Positions 25,977 to 34,013 of a stretch of DNA of 64,000 nucleotides are shown here, one piece after another. Numbering within the stretch: position 1 is the first letter of the stretch; every line of letters begins with the position of its first letter. The notes below the pieces were generated by a model. That model saw nothing but the letters and a program-made list of their open reading frames with translations, did no database searches and was not told where the DNA came from. A program made the translations under genes and the position numbers. The stretch is from Clostridiales bacterium. GTDB taxonomy: Bacteria > Bacillota > Clostridia > Lachnospirales > Lachnospiraceae. The stretch lies in the NCBI GenBank assembly GCA_018376135.1, contig JAHABX010000018.1, positions 9,322 through 73,321 of the forward strand, given 5' to 3'.

Positions 25977-26531
25977 TTATCTCTGTGCAGGTATTGCCGC
26001 ACGGACGATCTTCTGGAATGCTTCCAGAAATACATAGATGATCACGATGTTTACAAAGAAATTCAGTCCGCATTTGATCAGACGGGATGTAAACAGAACC
26101 TCAACCGGAGTGCCGTACATCAGGTACAGCCAGGTAGAGGTCAGGGTGATGCTGATGATGAATTCAACAAAAGCACATCCCACTGCGCGCATTTTATTCA
26201 TGCGGGACTTGTACAGAATCAGTCCGCACAGAGCGCCGACAAGCGCGTAGCTTAATGAAAATCCCGGAAAATACGCAAAGCCACGGACAAGACAGTTCAG
26301 CATATCACCGAAAAATCCGACGGTGAAGCCCATGACAGGTCCGCCGATCATACCGGCAGCCATAAATGCGAGAAAGCCGATACGGATCTCCAGTGTGCTG
26401 GAAATGGCAATGTTGCAAAATGACAGGACAACATAAAGGGCGATCATCAATCCGCAGATACAGAGATTCTGTATCTTACACAGATTGTTTAGCTGACCCT
26501 TAAAGTCCCATGCTTCCTTTGAAATCTGCAT
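25977..26531 (-). CDS. folT: Folate ECF transporter S component FolT
   Basis: A 184-residue, roughly six-helix membrane protein of the ECF S-component type. It has family-like stretches (IRIGFLAFMAAGMIGGPVMGFTVGFFGDML; FPGFSLSYALVGALCG) and binds folate for uptake with a shared ECF module encoded elsewhere. The start at 26531 has AGGAGG upstream. An in-frame ATG at 26672 would put 47 codons inside the riboswitch and is rejected. The THF riboswitch in its leader supports folate as the substrate. Confidence 0.88.
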   Translation of the reverse strand: MQISKEAWDFKGQLNNLCKIQNLCICGLMIALYVVLSFCNIAISSTLEIRIGFLAFMAAGMIGGPVMGFTVGFFGDMLNCLVRGFAYFPGFSLSYALVGALCGLILYKSRMNKMRAVGCAFVEFIISITLTSTWLYLMYGTPVEVLFTSRLIKCGLNFFVNIVIIYVFLEAFQKIVRAAIPAQR

Positions 26532-26645
26532 AAAAAATACACCTCCTAAAGATGCAGCAGACAGAGAGAAGAGGTCTCTCCGCTGAAATGATAAGTGACG
26601 ATAATAAATAATATCTTTCAGGTACCACATCTGAGATGTACTCAT

Positions 26646-26748
26646 ATGTAGCAACGGGTGCGAATCAGACATCGTAAGCCGACAGGCTTTTCGTTCCGCG
26701 GCAACTCCCCATCCACGAACACTTAACGCGTAAGATTCTACTTCGCTA
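26646..26748 (-). ncRNA. Tetrahydrofolate (THF) riboswitch
   Basis: On the minus strand the folT leader contains GTAGAATCTTACGCGTTAAGTG, then CGTGGATGGGG, a CCGCGG turn, a GCCTGTCGGC stem-loop, and a closing GATTCGCACCCGTTGCTAC. This follows the THF-I aptamer pattern, with the GCGTTAAGTG core and P1 closed by GTAG/CTAC. It lies about 115 nt before the folT start, so it should repress folate uptake when reduced folate is plentiful. It was identified by eye. Confidence 0.88.
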
Positions 26749-26765
26749 TTATTTACTTAATTGCA

Positions 26766-26793
26766 ATTATAGCATGATTTGAAAAATATGCAA
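26766..26793 (-). promoter_or_regulatory. Promoter of folT and its riboswitch
   Basis: On the minus strand TTGCAT (26793-26788), 16 nt, then TATAAT (26771-26766) with an extended TGC just before it. It lies about 20 nt upstream of the aptamer. Confidence 0.7.
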
Positions 26794-26836
26794 TATTTAA
26801 CAGAAATTTCTTGATCATATTCCTCGTTACAGGGGA

Positions 26837-26865
26837 TTGCGAAGCCCGTTAAGAACAGGTATAAT
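26837..26865 (+). promoter_or_regulatory. Promoter of nudC
   Basis: TTGCGA (26837-26842), 17 nt, TATAAT (26860-26865), 56 nt before the nudC start. Confidence 0.75.
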
Positions 26866-26920
26866 AGGTGGCATATGTCATACAGACGAAGAAATAACAG
26901 GAAAGTAAGGATAATGAATT

Positions 26921-27766
26921 ATGATACAGGATATTGCACCAAAGAAATATGACAATCATTATGAAGAACAGAAGCCGTCAAAAGAGGACTGGCTGATGAT
27001 CTATCGCAAAGGAGATGCCCTTTGCAGATTTGAAAATGGAGAGATCTTCTTCCCAAAAGTAAGGGAGGTTGAACAGGAGCAGATGGAAATGACCTATCTC
27101 TTTACCATCAGCGGGGAACATTTCTTCCTTTTGAAGAACGGACTGGAGGAAGAGCTTCCGGGATATACATGGGAGAAGCCGGTGATTTTCCGGGAGGCGA
27201 AGCCCCGTTACCGCGGCTTTGCGGGTATTACCGGACAGCAGCTGGACGGATGGTACCGATCCAACCGATTCTGCGGACGGTGCGGAAAGCCGCTGGTACC
27301 GGATCATAAGGAGCGGATGCTTCATTGTGAGGACTGCGGCAATATGATCTATCCGAAGATCTGTCCGGGTGTGATCGTTGCGGTGACCAATGGAGACTAT
27401 CTGCTTTTGACGAAGTATGCCAATCGTCCGGGGTCTGTGAATTATGCGCTGGTTGCAGGCTTTACGGAAATCGGTGAGACTCTGGAGGAGACCGTTGCCA
27501 GAGAGGTGATGGAAGAGGTTGGTCTGAAGGTAAAAAATATCAGCTACTACAAGAGCCAGCCCTGGTCCTTCAGCTCCACTCTGCTGTGCGGATTTTTCTG
27601 TGAGGTGGACGGAGATACATCCATCACTCTGGATACGGAGGAGCTGGCGGTAGGTCAGTGGTTCCGTCGGGATGCTGTCCCGGTGGAGGATGACGGCGTG
27701 AGCCTGACCAGGGAGATGATCGGAGTCTTTAAGACTGGTCGGGAAGGGGAGTTCCTTCACCGTTAA
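26921..27766 (+). CDS. nudC: NAD(+) diphosphatase / RNA NAD-decapping Nudix hydrolase NudC
   Basis: A 281-residue enzyme that hydrolyses NADH to NMNH and AMP and, in the family, removes NAD caps from RNA. It shows the four-cysteine zinc ribbon CGRCGK...CEDCGN (about residues 118-140), the Nudix box GETLEETVAREVMEEVGL and the family marker SQPWSFSSTLL (NudC-type SQPWPFPxS). It is monocistronic with its own promoter and terminator. Confidence 0.93.
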   Translation: MIQDIAPKKYDNHYEEQKPSKEDWLMIYRKGDALCRFENGEIFFPKVREVEQEQMEMTYLFTISGEHFFLLKNGLEEELPGYTWEKPVIFREAKPRYRGFAGITGQQLDGWYRSNRFCGRCGKPLVPDHKERMLHCEDCGNMIYPKICPGVIVAVTNGDYLLLTKYANRPGSVNYALVAGFTEIGETLEETVAREVMEEVGLKVKNISYYKSQPWSFSSTLLCGFFCEVDGDTSITLDTEELAVGQWFRRDAVPVEDDGVSLTREMIGVFKTGREGEFLHR

Positions 27767-27804
27767 GGAGCTGAAGCTGGCGGCGGATCCGATGCATGAA
27801 TGAT

Positions 27805-27845
27805 AATAGATGAGACATTTCCAGGTGTGCTCATCTATTTTTTTT
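27805..27845 (+). terminator. Intrinsic terminator of nudC
   Basis: AATAGATGAG/CTCATCTATT stem followed by eight Ts. Confidence 0.92.
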
Positions 27846-27903
27846 GTCCTTGTTGTACAAAGTGTATTTAAAACAAAAAAAATCAAAAAGTTCTTTGTTT
27901 ATC

Positions 27904-27932
27904 TTGACAAAAATATTTTCATAATATATAAT
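27904..27932 (+). promoter_or_regulatory. Perfect sigma-A promoter with no gene downstream on its strand
   Basis: TTGACA (27904-27909), 17 nt, TATAAT (27927-27932), an exact consensus. It sits behind the nudC terminator and points into the 3' end of the convergently transcribed rpiR gene. Only tiny ORFs without ribosome binding sites follow, so the transcript would be a small or antisense RNA. Confidence 0.7.
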
Positions 27933-27980
27933 CAAAATGAAAATAATACCAAAAAAGAAAAAATAAATGAAAATGCGCGC

Positions 27981-28004
27981 AAAAAAAGAGCACCGGAGGT
28001 GCTC
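27981..28004 (-). terminator. Intrinsic terminator of rpiR
   Basis: On the minus strand a GAGCACCTCCGGTGCTC hairpin (28004-27988) is followed by seven Ts. Confidence 0.85.
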
Positions 28005-28021
28005 ATGTGAATGAATGGAAT

Positions 28022-28837
28022 TTAATAAAAGGAACGACCATGGAACAGGGCGTGAAGAGAACGTTCTCTGTTTTCCCGGCAGTCGGTGTTTTCCAGAAGT
28101 CGATAGGATACCGCATCGATCAGGAACATCAGGGGCATCTGGGAATTGATGAACAGTTTATCCTTTGTCTGCCGGATATCTCCGGCATAGAGAACGGTAT
28201 CTGCCATCTGTGCCAGTTCGGTCTGCCTGTTCTGAGTAAGCAGGCAGATCTGTGCACTGACGGACTTGGCGATGCGGCAGGCACTGACGACCTCAGGGGT
28301 CTCGCCGGAGTTGGATACGGCAATGACCAGATCTCTGGGAGAGAAGAGGCTTGACTGTACACGGATCAGGAAGGAATCCGTCACCATGCTGGAGGTAAAG
28401 CCCATCTGGACGAGGCGCATGTTGAATTCGCTTGCAGTCAGACCGGAGCTTCCCACACCGAAGACAAGGATCTTGTCTGCCTGATGGATACGTGATACAA
28501 AGGCATCCAGGTCAGAAGAGTCCACCAGCTCGCTGGAAGCGGAGAGTACATTACTGTAATAGTGCGCAATCTTCTGTAAGATATGGTCGGGAACAGGCCG
28601 GGTGGTATTTTCAGCTGCCAGCAGGGTCTGGAATTCGATGTAATTTCGATAATCCAGTTTCTGGCAGAAGCGTGTCAGGGTAGAGTTGGAGGTTCCAATT
28701 GCTTTTACCAGCTCCTGACTGCCCAAAGAGGCAGTTTCCGTTGGGTGCTCTATAATGTAGGCGGCGATTTTCTGTTCGCTCTTGCTCAGGCGGCAGCCGA
28801 ACACCTGAAGCCGGTTGTGAAAGCTGAGATTAGACAT
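28022..28837 (-). CDS. MurR/RpiR family transcriptional regulator
   Basis: A 271-residue regulator: an N-terminal helix-turn-helix of the RpiR type (LSKSEQKIAAYIIEHP; SNSTLTRFCQKLDY) and a C-terminal SIS sugar-phosphate-binding domain (ILVFGVGSSGLTASEFNMRL; VIAVSNSGETPEVV). The start at 28837 is chosen because CGGAGG lies 6 nt upstream; the ATG at 28864 lacks one. It is divergent from the oxidoreductase-PTS operon and probably controls it in response to a phosphorylated sugar or polyol. Confidence 0.9.
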   Translation of the reverse strand: MSNLSFHNRLQVFGCRLSKSEQKIAAYIIEHPTETASLGSQELVKAIGTSNSTLTRFCQKLDYRNYIEFQTLLAAENTTRPVPDHILQKIAHYYSNVLSASSELVDSSDLDAFVSRIHQADKILVFGVGSSGLTASEFNMRLVQMGFTSSMVTDSFLIRVQSSLFSPRDLVIAVSNSGETPEVVSACRIAKSVSAQICLLTQNRQTELAQMADTVLYAGDIRQTKDKLFINSQMPLMFLIDAVSYRLLENTDCRENRERSLHALFHGRSFY

Positions 28838-28873
28838 AAGTTCCTCCGCAAAAATATCATTCATTCACAATGA

Positions 28874-28916
28874 TAGTATACTGATTTGGATTTTGCAACA
28901 ACAAAATTTGTACAAC
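28874..28916. promoter_or_regulatory. Divergent control region of rpiR and the PTS operon
   Basis: On the minus strand TATACT (28879-28874), about 18 nt downstream of a TTGTTG, is a likely rpiR promoter. The stretch 28893-28916 holds TTGCAACAA and the palindrome TTGTACAA, a plausible RpiR operator. Operator assignment is inference. Confidence 0.4.
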
Positions 28917-28942
28917 TGGAAAAGAGAAAGGAAGTATGAGCT

Positions 28943-29944
28943 ATGGGTGATCAGATCAAAGTAGGGGTTATTGGTTTTGGACAGATGGGGCAGGTACATG
29001 CAGGAATCTATAATAAGCTTCCGGGTGTTGCGCTTACGGCTGTCTGCGAATATAACGACGAGAGGCGCGCACAGGCAGAAGCACAGTATGGGTGCAGGAC
29101 TTATAAAGATTATAAGGATCTGCTGACAGATCCGGAGATCGAAGCGGTATCGATTGTTCTTCCCGATAATATGCATCGTGAAGCAGTGGAGATTGCAGTT
29201 GCGAACAAAAAGCATATTCTTCTGGAAAAACCGCTTGCTAAGGAGCTGGCAGATGGAGAGGCGATGTACGAAATCACGAAGGATTATGATAAGGTATTTA
29301 CCACGGGCTTCCTTCTTCGTTTTGACCCGCGCTTCAATCTGATCAAGCAGGCACTGGATTCTGGTGAGCTGGGTGAGATCATTCATATGTACTGCCGCCG
29401 CAACAGTCCTATTATTGGACCGCGTCGATATATTGGAGCTTCTGATCTTTCCATGCATGTAATGATTCACGATATTGATTATGTGAACTGGTTCATGGGC
29501 TGCAGACCGGTAAAAGTATTTGCCAAGGCACGCAGTGTACTGCTGAAAGAGTACGATATGGATGATGTGATCTATGCACTGGTTACTTATGAGAGTGGAG
29601 CTGTTGCCTGTCTGGAGGCATGCTGGGTACTTCCGGAAAATTCACCGACCATTATCGATGATAAGGTAGAACTGGTCGCAACAAAGGGAACCGTCTATGT
29701 GGATGCATGTGATAACGGTGTACGTTTTGTTACCGGTGACCGTGTACAGTATCCGGATTCCAGACACTGGTATAATGTGAACGGTGCTCCGTCCGGAGAT
29801 CTTTCCGAGGAGATCATGGCATTTATCGGAAATATTGTGAATGGAACCAAGTCCATTATTACACCGGAGGATTCTCTGAATTCACTCCGTGTGGTAGATG
29901 CGATCGAGCGTTCCATTGCAGCGGGACATGAGGTGGATCTGTAG
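28943..29944 (+). CDS. Gfo/Idh/MocA family NAD(P)-dependent oxidoreductase
   Basis: A 333-residue enzyme with an N-terminal Rossmann fold (VGVIGFGQMGQVHAG, residues about 7-21), the family motif EKPLAKE (about 94-100), and a C-terminal alpha/beta domain with HDIDYVNWFMG. Such enzymes oxidise or epimerise sugars, polyols and cyclitols. It is the first gene of an operon with a mannitol-type PTS IICB, a HAD phosphatase and a IIA protein, in the place where mannitol-1-phosphate dehydrogenase would normally lie. The substrate is therefore probably not simply mannitol. Confidence 0.88.
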   Translation: MGDQIKVGVIGFGQMGQVHAGIYNKLPGVALTAVCEYNDERRAQAEAQYGCRTYKDYKDLLTDPEIEAVSIVLPDNMHREAVEIAVANKKHILLEKPLAKELADGEAMYEITKDYDKVFTTGFLLRFDPRFNLIKQALDSGELGEIIHMYCRRNSPIIGPRRYIGASDLSMHVMIHDIDYVNWFMGCRPVKVFAKARSVLLKEYDMDDVIYALVTYESGAVACLEACWVLPENSPTIIDDKVELVATKGTVYVDACDNGVRFVTGDRVQYPDSRHWYNVNGAPSGDLSEEIMAFIGNIVNGTKSIITPEDSLNSLRVVDAIERSIAAGHEVDL

Positions 29945-29988
29945 ATACAGATAAAAGAAAACTGATGAGAAAACGGGGGGAAAAAAGA

Positions 29989-31392
29989 ATGTCAGTACGA
30001 GTACAGATACAAAGATTTGGAAGTAAATTAAGTAATATGGTCATCCCCAATCTTGGAGCGTTTATTGCATGGGGACTCCTGACCGCAGTTGGTATTGCAC
30101 TTGATAATGAAATGATGCGCAGTTTTATTACTCCTATGCTGAATTATCTGCTGCCGATTCTGATCGCGTTTGCAGGCGGTAAGATGGTATATGATTACAG
30201 GGGCGGAGTTATTGCAACGATCGCGACGATTGGAGTTATCATTGGTGCGGATGTAACCATGTTTATCGGTGCTATGATCCTCGGACCTCTCTCCGCATGG
30301 ATTTTGAAGCAGTTTGATAAAATGCTGGATCAAAAGATTCCAATGGGGTTTGAGCTATTGGTCAATAACTATTCAATCGGAATCATAGGAGCACTGCTCG
30401 GTGTGTTTGGCTGTGTGGTTTTGGGACCGGCAATCTCTTCTCTGACGGTTGTATTTGCAGGCGGTGTGGATGCTCTGGTACAGAATGGACTTCTTCCTTT
30501 GACTGCGATCCTGATAGAGCCGGCAAAGGTATTGTTTTTGAACAATGCAATTGGACAGGGTATTCTGACTCCTATGGGTACGACTCAGCTTGGTGAGATC
30601 GGAAAATCCGTACTGTTTCTTCTGGAGAGTAATCCGGGACCTGGAATGGGAATCCTGCTTGCCTATATGTTATTTGGTAAAGGAACCTCCAAGTCTTCTG
30701 CATGGGGAGCCTCTCTGATCCATATGTTCGGCGGAATCCACGAGATTTATTTCCCGTTTGTGCTGATGAACCCGATCCTGATCCTTCCGCTGATCGTAGG
30801 CGGAGCTGTTGGTACCTTTATGTTTAATCTGCTGGATGTAGGACTGGTAGGAGTTGCATCACCGGGAAGTATTATTTCTATTATGATGATGTCCTATCCG
30901 GGAGACCGCTTGAATATCTGTCTTGCAATTTTACTGGCATGTGCGGCAACCTTTATCATAGCAATTCCGTTTGTAAAACGTGACAATAAGGATGATGCTT
31001 CTCTGAAAGAAGCGGCAGAGCAGATGAACGAGCTGAAAGGCAAGAAGAGCCGGATTTCAGCGGTATTTGAAGCGGATGAGAAGAGCTTTGATTTTGCTTC
31101 CGTAACCCGTATTGCATATGCATGTGATGCCGGAATCGGTTCCTCAGCAATGGGTGCGACGGTTCTTCAGAAGAAATGTAAAGCGGCAGGACTGGAGGAC
31201 ATCAAAGTATTCCATATTGCCATTGAAAATCTGCCCACAGACTGTCAGGTGGTTGTAACACAGGAACTCCTGCTTGACCGTGCAAAGGCTGCCCAGAAGG
31301 ATGCATATTGTATCGCGGTAACAGACTTTATAAATGCGCCGCAATATGATGAGCTGATTGAAAAAATCCGTAAGGCACGTGGACTTTCATAG
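29989..31392 (+). CDS. PTS IICB component, mannitol family
   Basis: A 467-residue permease of the mannitol (Mtl) PTS family. The IIC membrane domain (residues about 1-340) has PNLGAFIAWG, EPAKVLFLNNAIGQGILTP and GGIHEIYFPFVLMNP. The IIB domain (about 365-467) has the phospho-cysteine in YACDAGIGSSAMGA. There is no IIA domain; a separate IIA gene follows. The start at 29989 has GGGGGG upstream. The substrate is probably a polyol, but the neighbouring enzymes are not MtlD-like. Confidence 0.9.
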   Translation: MSVRVQIQRFGSKLSNMVIPNLGAFIAWGLLTAVGIALDNEMMRSFITPMLNYLLPILIAFAGGKMVYDYRGGVIATIATIGVIIGADVTMFIGAMILGPLSAWILKQFDKMLDQKIPMGFELLVNNYSIGIIGALLGVFGCVVLGPAISSLTVVFAGGVDALVQNGLLPLTAILIEPAKVLFLNNAIGQGILTPMGTTQLGEIGKSVLFLLESNPGPGMGILLAYMLFGKGTSKSSAWGASLIHMFGGIHEIYFPFVLMNPILILPLIVGGAVGTFMFNLLDVGLVGVASPGSIISIMMMSYPGDRLNICLAILLACAATFIIAIPFVKRDNKDDASLKEAAEQMNELKGKKSRISAVFEADEKSFDFASVTRIAYACDAGIGSSAMGATVLQKKCKAAGLEDIKVFHIAIENLPTDCQVVVTQELLLDRAKAAQKDAYCIAVTDFINAPQYDELIEKIRKARGLS

Positions 31393-31400
31393 GTTCCCCT

Positions 31401-31446
31401 GAGACAATGCTGCTATAAAGAAATGAGGCGGCATTGTCTCTGTTTT
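31401..31446 (+). terminator. Terminator or attenuator inside the PTS operon
   Basis: GAGACAATGC/GCATTGTCTC stem followed by TGTTTT, in the 74-nt gap between IICB and the HAD gene. It may lower expression of the two distal genes. Confidence 0.8.
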
Positions 31447-31466
31447 AAAATAAAGGTGGAAGATGT

Positions 31467-32114
31467 ATGCTGAAAACAATTATAATGGACTTTGATGGTC
31501 TGATCGTGGATACAGAGAAGGTATGGTATCAGATCTATGTGGAATGGTTCCGAATACAGAAGGGATATGAACTTTCGGTACAGGAATTTCTTACTTGCGT
31601 TGGTTCTAATGCGGAAGCTTTGTTCCAAAAACTGGATGAAAAGGGGATTCATGTAGACAGGGAGATTTTTGTCCGCGACACACAGCAGCGTTTTATCGAA
31701 GAAAGCAGCCGGCTTCCGGCAAAAGAAGGCGTGGAGGGATTTTTAAAGGCTGCAAGAGAGCTGGGATTGTCGGTGGCGCTTGCGACCTCTTCGGGACGTA
31801 AAAAGCCGTCCATGCATCTGGAACGGCTGGAGCTGATGAAGTATTTTGATCTGCTGGTGACGGCAGAAGACGTGGAGAATATCAAGCCGGAACCGGATCT
31901 GTTTTTCAAGGCGGCGGAGAAAATGCATTCTGCACCGGAGGAGTGTCTGGTTGTGGAAGATTCGCTGAATGGTCTGAAGGCAGGGATCAATGCAAATATG
32001 AAGGTTCTGGTTGTGCCCAATGATGTAACGAAGTATTGTACATTTGAGGGGCAGTATCGGAAGGCAGATTCACTGGCACAGGTAAACGTGGCGGAATTGA
32101 TTGCAGACTTTTAG
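31467..32114 (+). CDS. HAD family phosphatase, beta-phosphoglucomutase-like
   Basis: A 215-residue HAD hydrolase: motif I DFDGLIVDTE (nucleophile Asp), motif II ATSSG, motif III lysine in IKPEPDLF, motif IV VVEDSLNGLKAG. It belongs to the PGMB/YniC-like subgroup with a helical cap and probably dephosphorylates, or mutates, the sugar phosphate brought in by the adjacent PTS. It lies between IICB and IIA genes. Confidence 0.87.
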   Translation: MLKTIIMDFDGLIVDTEKVWYQIYVEWFRIQKGYELSVQEFLTCVGSNAEALFQKLDEKGIHVDREIFVRDTQQRFIEESSRLPAKEGVEGFLKAARELGLSVALATSSGRKKPSMHLERLELMKYFDLLVTAEDVENIKPEPDLFFKAAEKMHSAPEECLVVEDSLNGLKAGINANMKVLVVPNDVTKYCTFEGQYRKADSLAQVNVAELIADF

Positions 32115-32126
32115 GAGGGAACAGGA

Positions 32127-32564
32127 ATGTTATTGGAGACAGTTTCGGCGAAGGATGTACAGATTGGACTGAAAGCAGAGGACTGGGAGGATGCTGTGAG
32201 AAAGGCGGCGGCGCCTCTGGTGGAAGATGGAGCGATTGAACAGAGTTATGTGGAGGGAATCGTGGAATCTGTCCATAAGAATGGACCGTACTTTGTGATC
32301 AGTAAGGGGTTTGCGCTGGCACATGCCCGACCGGAATGTGGGGCAAATCGTCTTGCTTTGAATTTTACGACTTTGAATCCTCCGATTCCTTTTCATGCGG
32401 GGGCAAATGACCCTGTCAGTCTGATTATTACACTGGCTGCTACCGATCCGGACAGTCATATTGATCTTCTGGGAGAGCTGGCGGAGGTACTGATGGACGA
32501 TGATCGTATGGAGCGGATGTTCCTTGCGAAAACACCGGAAGAGTTTTGTGAGATTCTTGGTTAA
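32127..32564 (+). CDS. PTS IIA component (ascorbate/mannitol-fructose superfamily)
   Basis: A 145-residue phosphocarrier. The phospho-histidine lies in ALAHARPECGANRLAL. The HARPE form is typical of the UlaC (ascorbate) branch, whereas mannitol/fructose IIA proteins usually have IPHG or IPHA. AGGAGGG precedes the start, 12 nt after the HAD gene. It should phosphorylate the IIB domain of the IICB upstream, making a mixed-origin PTS. Confidence 0.87.
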   Translation: MLLETVSAKDVQIGLKAEDWEDAVRKAAAPLVEDGAIEQSYVEGIVESVHKNGPYFVISKGFALAHARPECGANRLALNFTTLNPPIPFHAGANDPVSLIITLAATDPDSHIDLLGELAEVLMDDDRMERMFLAKTPEEFCEILG

Positions 32565-32609
32565 ACAGGGAGCTGAGATATTCATGTCATCTTCTGTATA
32601 GAATAAAAC

Positions 32610-32651
32610 GGGATCATCTGTTGGTATAGTCCAAAGATGATCCCTGTTTTT
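32610..32651. terminator. Intrinsic terminator after the PTS operon
   Basis: GGGATCATCT/AGATGATCCC stem followed by TGTTTTT on the plus strand, between the convergent IIA and coaBC genes. Confidence 0.88.
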
Positions 32652-32658
32652 AATCGGA

Positions 32659-33858
32659 TTATTTATGACATTGACAAGAAAAGATCTGGTTCAGAATCTG
32701 GTGAGCGACTTCGTCCTTGCTCAGGACCGGCAGCTCCCGAACCATATCTGCTGTGATCAAAGTGACCACATTGGTATCGGTGCCGAATCCGGCTCCGTCG
32801 GTCTTTAAATTATTTGCCACGATCATATCTACGTTTTTCCTTACAAGCTTTTCCTGAGAATTCTGCAGCATATTCTGAGTCTCCATGGAGAATCCGCAGA
32901 GAAACTGTCCCTCCTGCTTATGTTCTCCCAGATATTTCAGAATATCCTTTGTCCGTCTGAGGGGAATGCTCATATCCCCGTCCTTTTTCTTCATTTTCTC
33001 ATCACTGACCGTGGCAGGCGTGTAATCTGCCACAGCTGCCGCCTTGATAATGGCGTCCTGTTCATCTGCCAGGGAGGTGACGGCCTGGAACATATCCTCC
33101 GCAGACCGGATTGGGATGATTTTGACAAATGGGGGCGGAGCAATGCTTACCGGACCGGATACCAGCGTCACATCTGCACCTCTGAGCATGGCGGCTCTTG
33201 CGATGGCATATCCCATCTTTCCGGTGGAGTGGTTCGTGATGACACGGACCGGATCGATGGATTCCTGGGTGGGTCCTGCGGTGACAAGTACCTTTTTGCC
33301 GGCCAGATCCTTTTCAAATGCCAGTTCCCTTAAAATATAGGAAAGCAGCACGTCGGGCTCCGGCATCTTCCCGGCCCCGGTATCCCCACATGCCAGATAG
33401 CCGCTGGCAGGTTCGATGATCTCATAACCATATTGCTTCAGGGCGTTCAGATTATCCTGAAGGATCGGATTTTCATACATGGCAGTATTCATGGCTGGAG
33501 AGACGAGCTTTTTGCATCTGCATGCCATCAGAGTTGTGGTCAGCATATCGTCTGCAATGCCGTGAGAGAGCTTCCCGATCACATTGGCAGAGGCAGGAGC
33601 AATCAGCGCCAGATCCGCCCGTTTGGCAACAGAGACATGCTCCACCTGAAAAGAAAAATTCCGGTCAAAGGTGTCGATCAGGCATTTATTTCCGGTAAGT
33701 GTCTCGAAGGTGACCGGAGTGATGAAGTTGGCGGCATTTGCCGTCATGATGACCTGTACATCGCAGTGCAGTTTTTTCAGAGCGCTGGCAAGCGATGCAA
33801 TTTTGTATGCGGCAATGCTTCCGGTCACACCCAGAATTACAAATTTATCCTTTAACAT
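32659..33858 (-). CDS. coaBC: Bifunctional phosphopantothenoylcysteine decarboxylase / phosphopantothenate-cysteine ligase
   Basis: A 399-residue bifunctional enzyme of coenzyme A synthesis. The N-terminal CoaC flavoprotein domain (GVTGSIAAYK; HVSVAKRADLALIAPASANVIGK; SPAMNTAMYENP) decarboxylates 4'-phosphopantothenoylcysteine. The C-terminal CoaB domain (VLVTAGPTQESIDPVRVITNHSTGKMGYA) joins cysteine to phosphopantothenate. It is transcribed divergently from coaX, so two CoA genes share a 155-bp control region. Confidence 0.96.
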   Translation of the reverse strand: MLKDKFVILGVTGSIAAYKIASLASALKKLHCDVQVIMTANAANFITPVTFETLTGNKCLIDTFDRNFSFQVEHVSVAKRADLALIAPASANVIGKLSHGIADDMLTTTLMACRCKKLVSPAMNTAMYENPILQDNLNALKQYGYEIIEPASGYLACGDTGAGKMPEPDVLLSYILRELAFEKDLAGKKVLVTAGPTQESIDPVRVITNHSTGKMGYAIARAAMLRGADVTLVSGPVSIAPPPFVKIIPIRSAEDMFQAVTSLADEQDAIIKAAAVADYTPATVSDEKMKKKDGDMSIPLRRTKDILKYLGEHKQEGQFLCGFSMETQNMLQNSQEKLVRKNVDMIVANNLKTDGAGFGTDTNVVTLITADMVRELPVLSKDEVAHQILNQIFSCQCHK

Positions 33859-33919
33859 AAATGTCCTCCAAAATCGTTTGTGTATTGTGAAAAGTATACC
33901 ACAAGGAGAAAAAGTATGC

Positions 33920-33925
33920 TATACT
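33920..33925 (+). promoter_or_regulatory. Extended -10 promoter of coaX
   Basis: TGCTATACT (extended TG plus TATACT at 33920-33925) about 90 nt before coaX; no good -35 box. A facing AGTATA at 33893-33898 could be the -10 of coaBC on the minus strand. Confidence 0.4.
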
Positions 33926-34013
33926 ATGGGCGCAGAAAACAGCGTCAGGTGTGATTCGACAGAAAATGTACCGGAGCACCTGTGTGATTCCTATGAAAAA
34001 TGAGGTTGAAAAT

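Noticed and set aside
26532..26672. 47-codon N-terminal extension of FolT
   Set aside because: It would be translated from inside the THF riboswitch; a strong AGGAGG precedes the internal ATG at 26531.
28007..28354. 115-codon plus-strand ORF after the orphan promoter
   Set aside because: It is antisense to rpiR, has atypical composition and no ribosome binding site; the promoter is reported as a possible non-coding RNA start instead.
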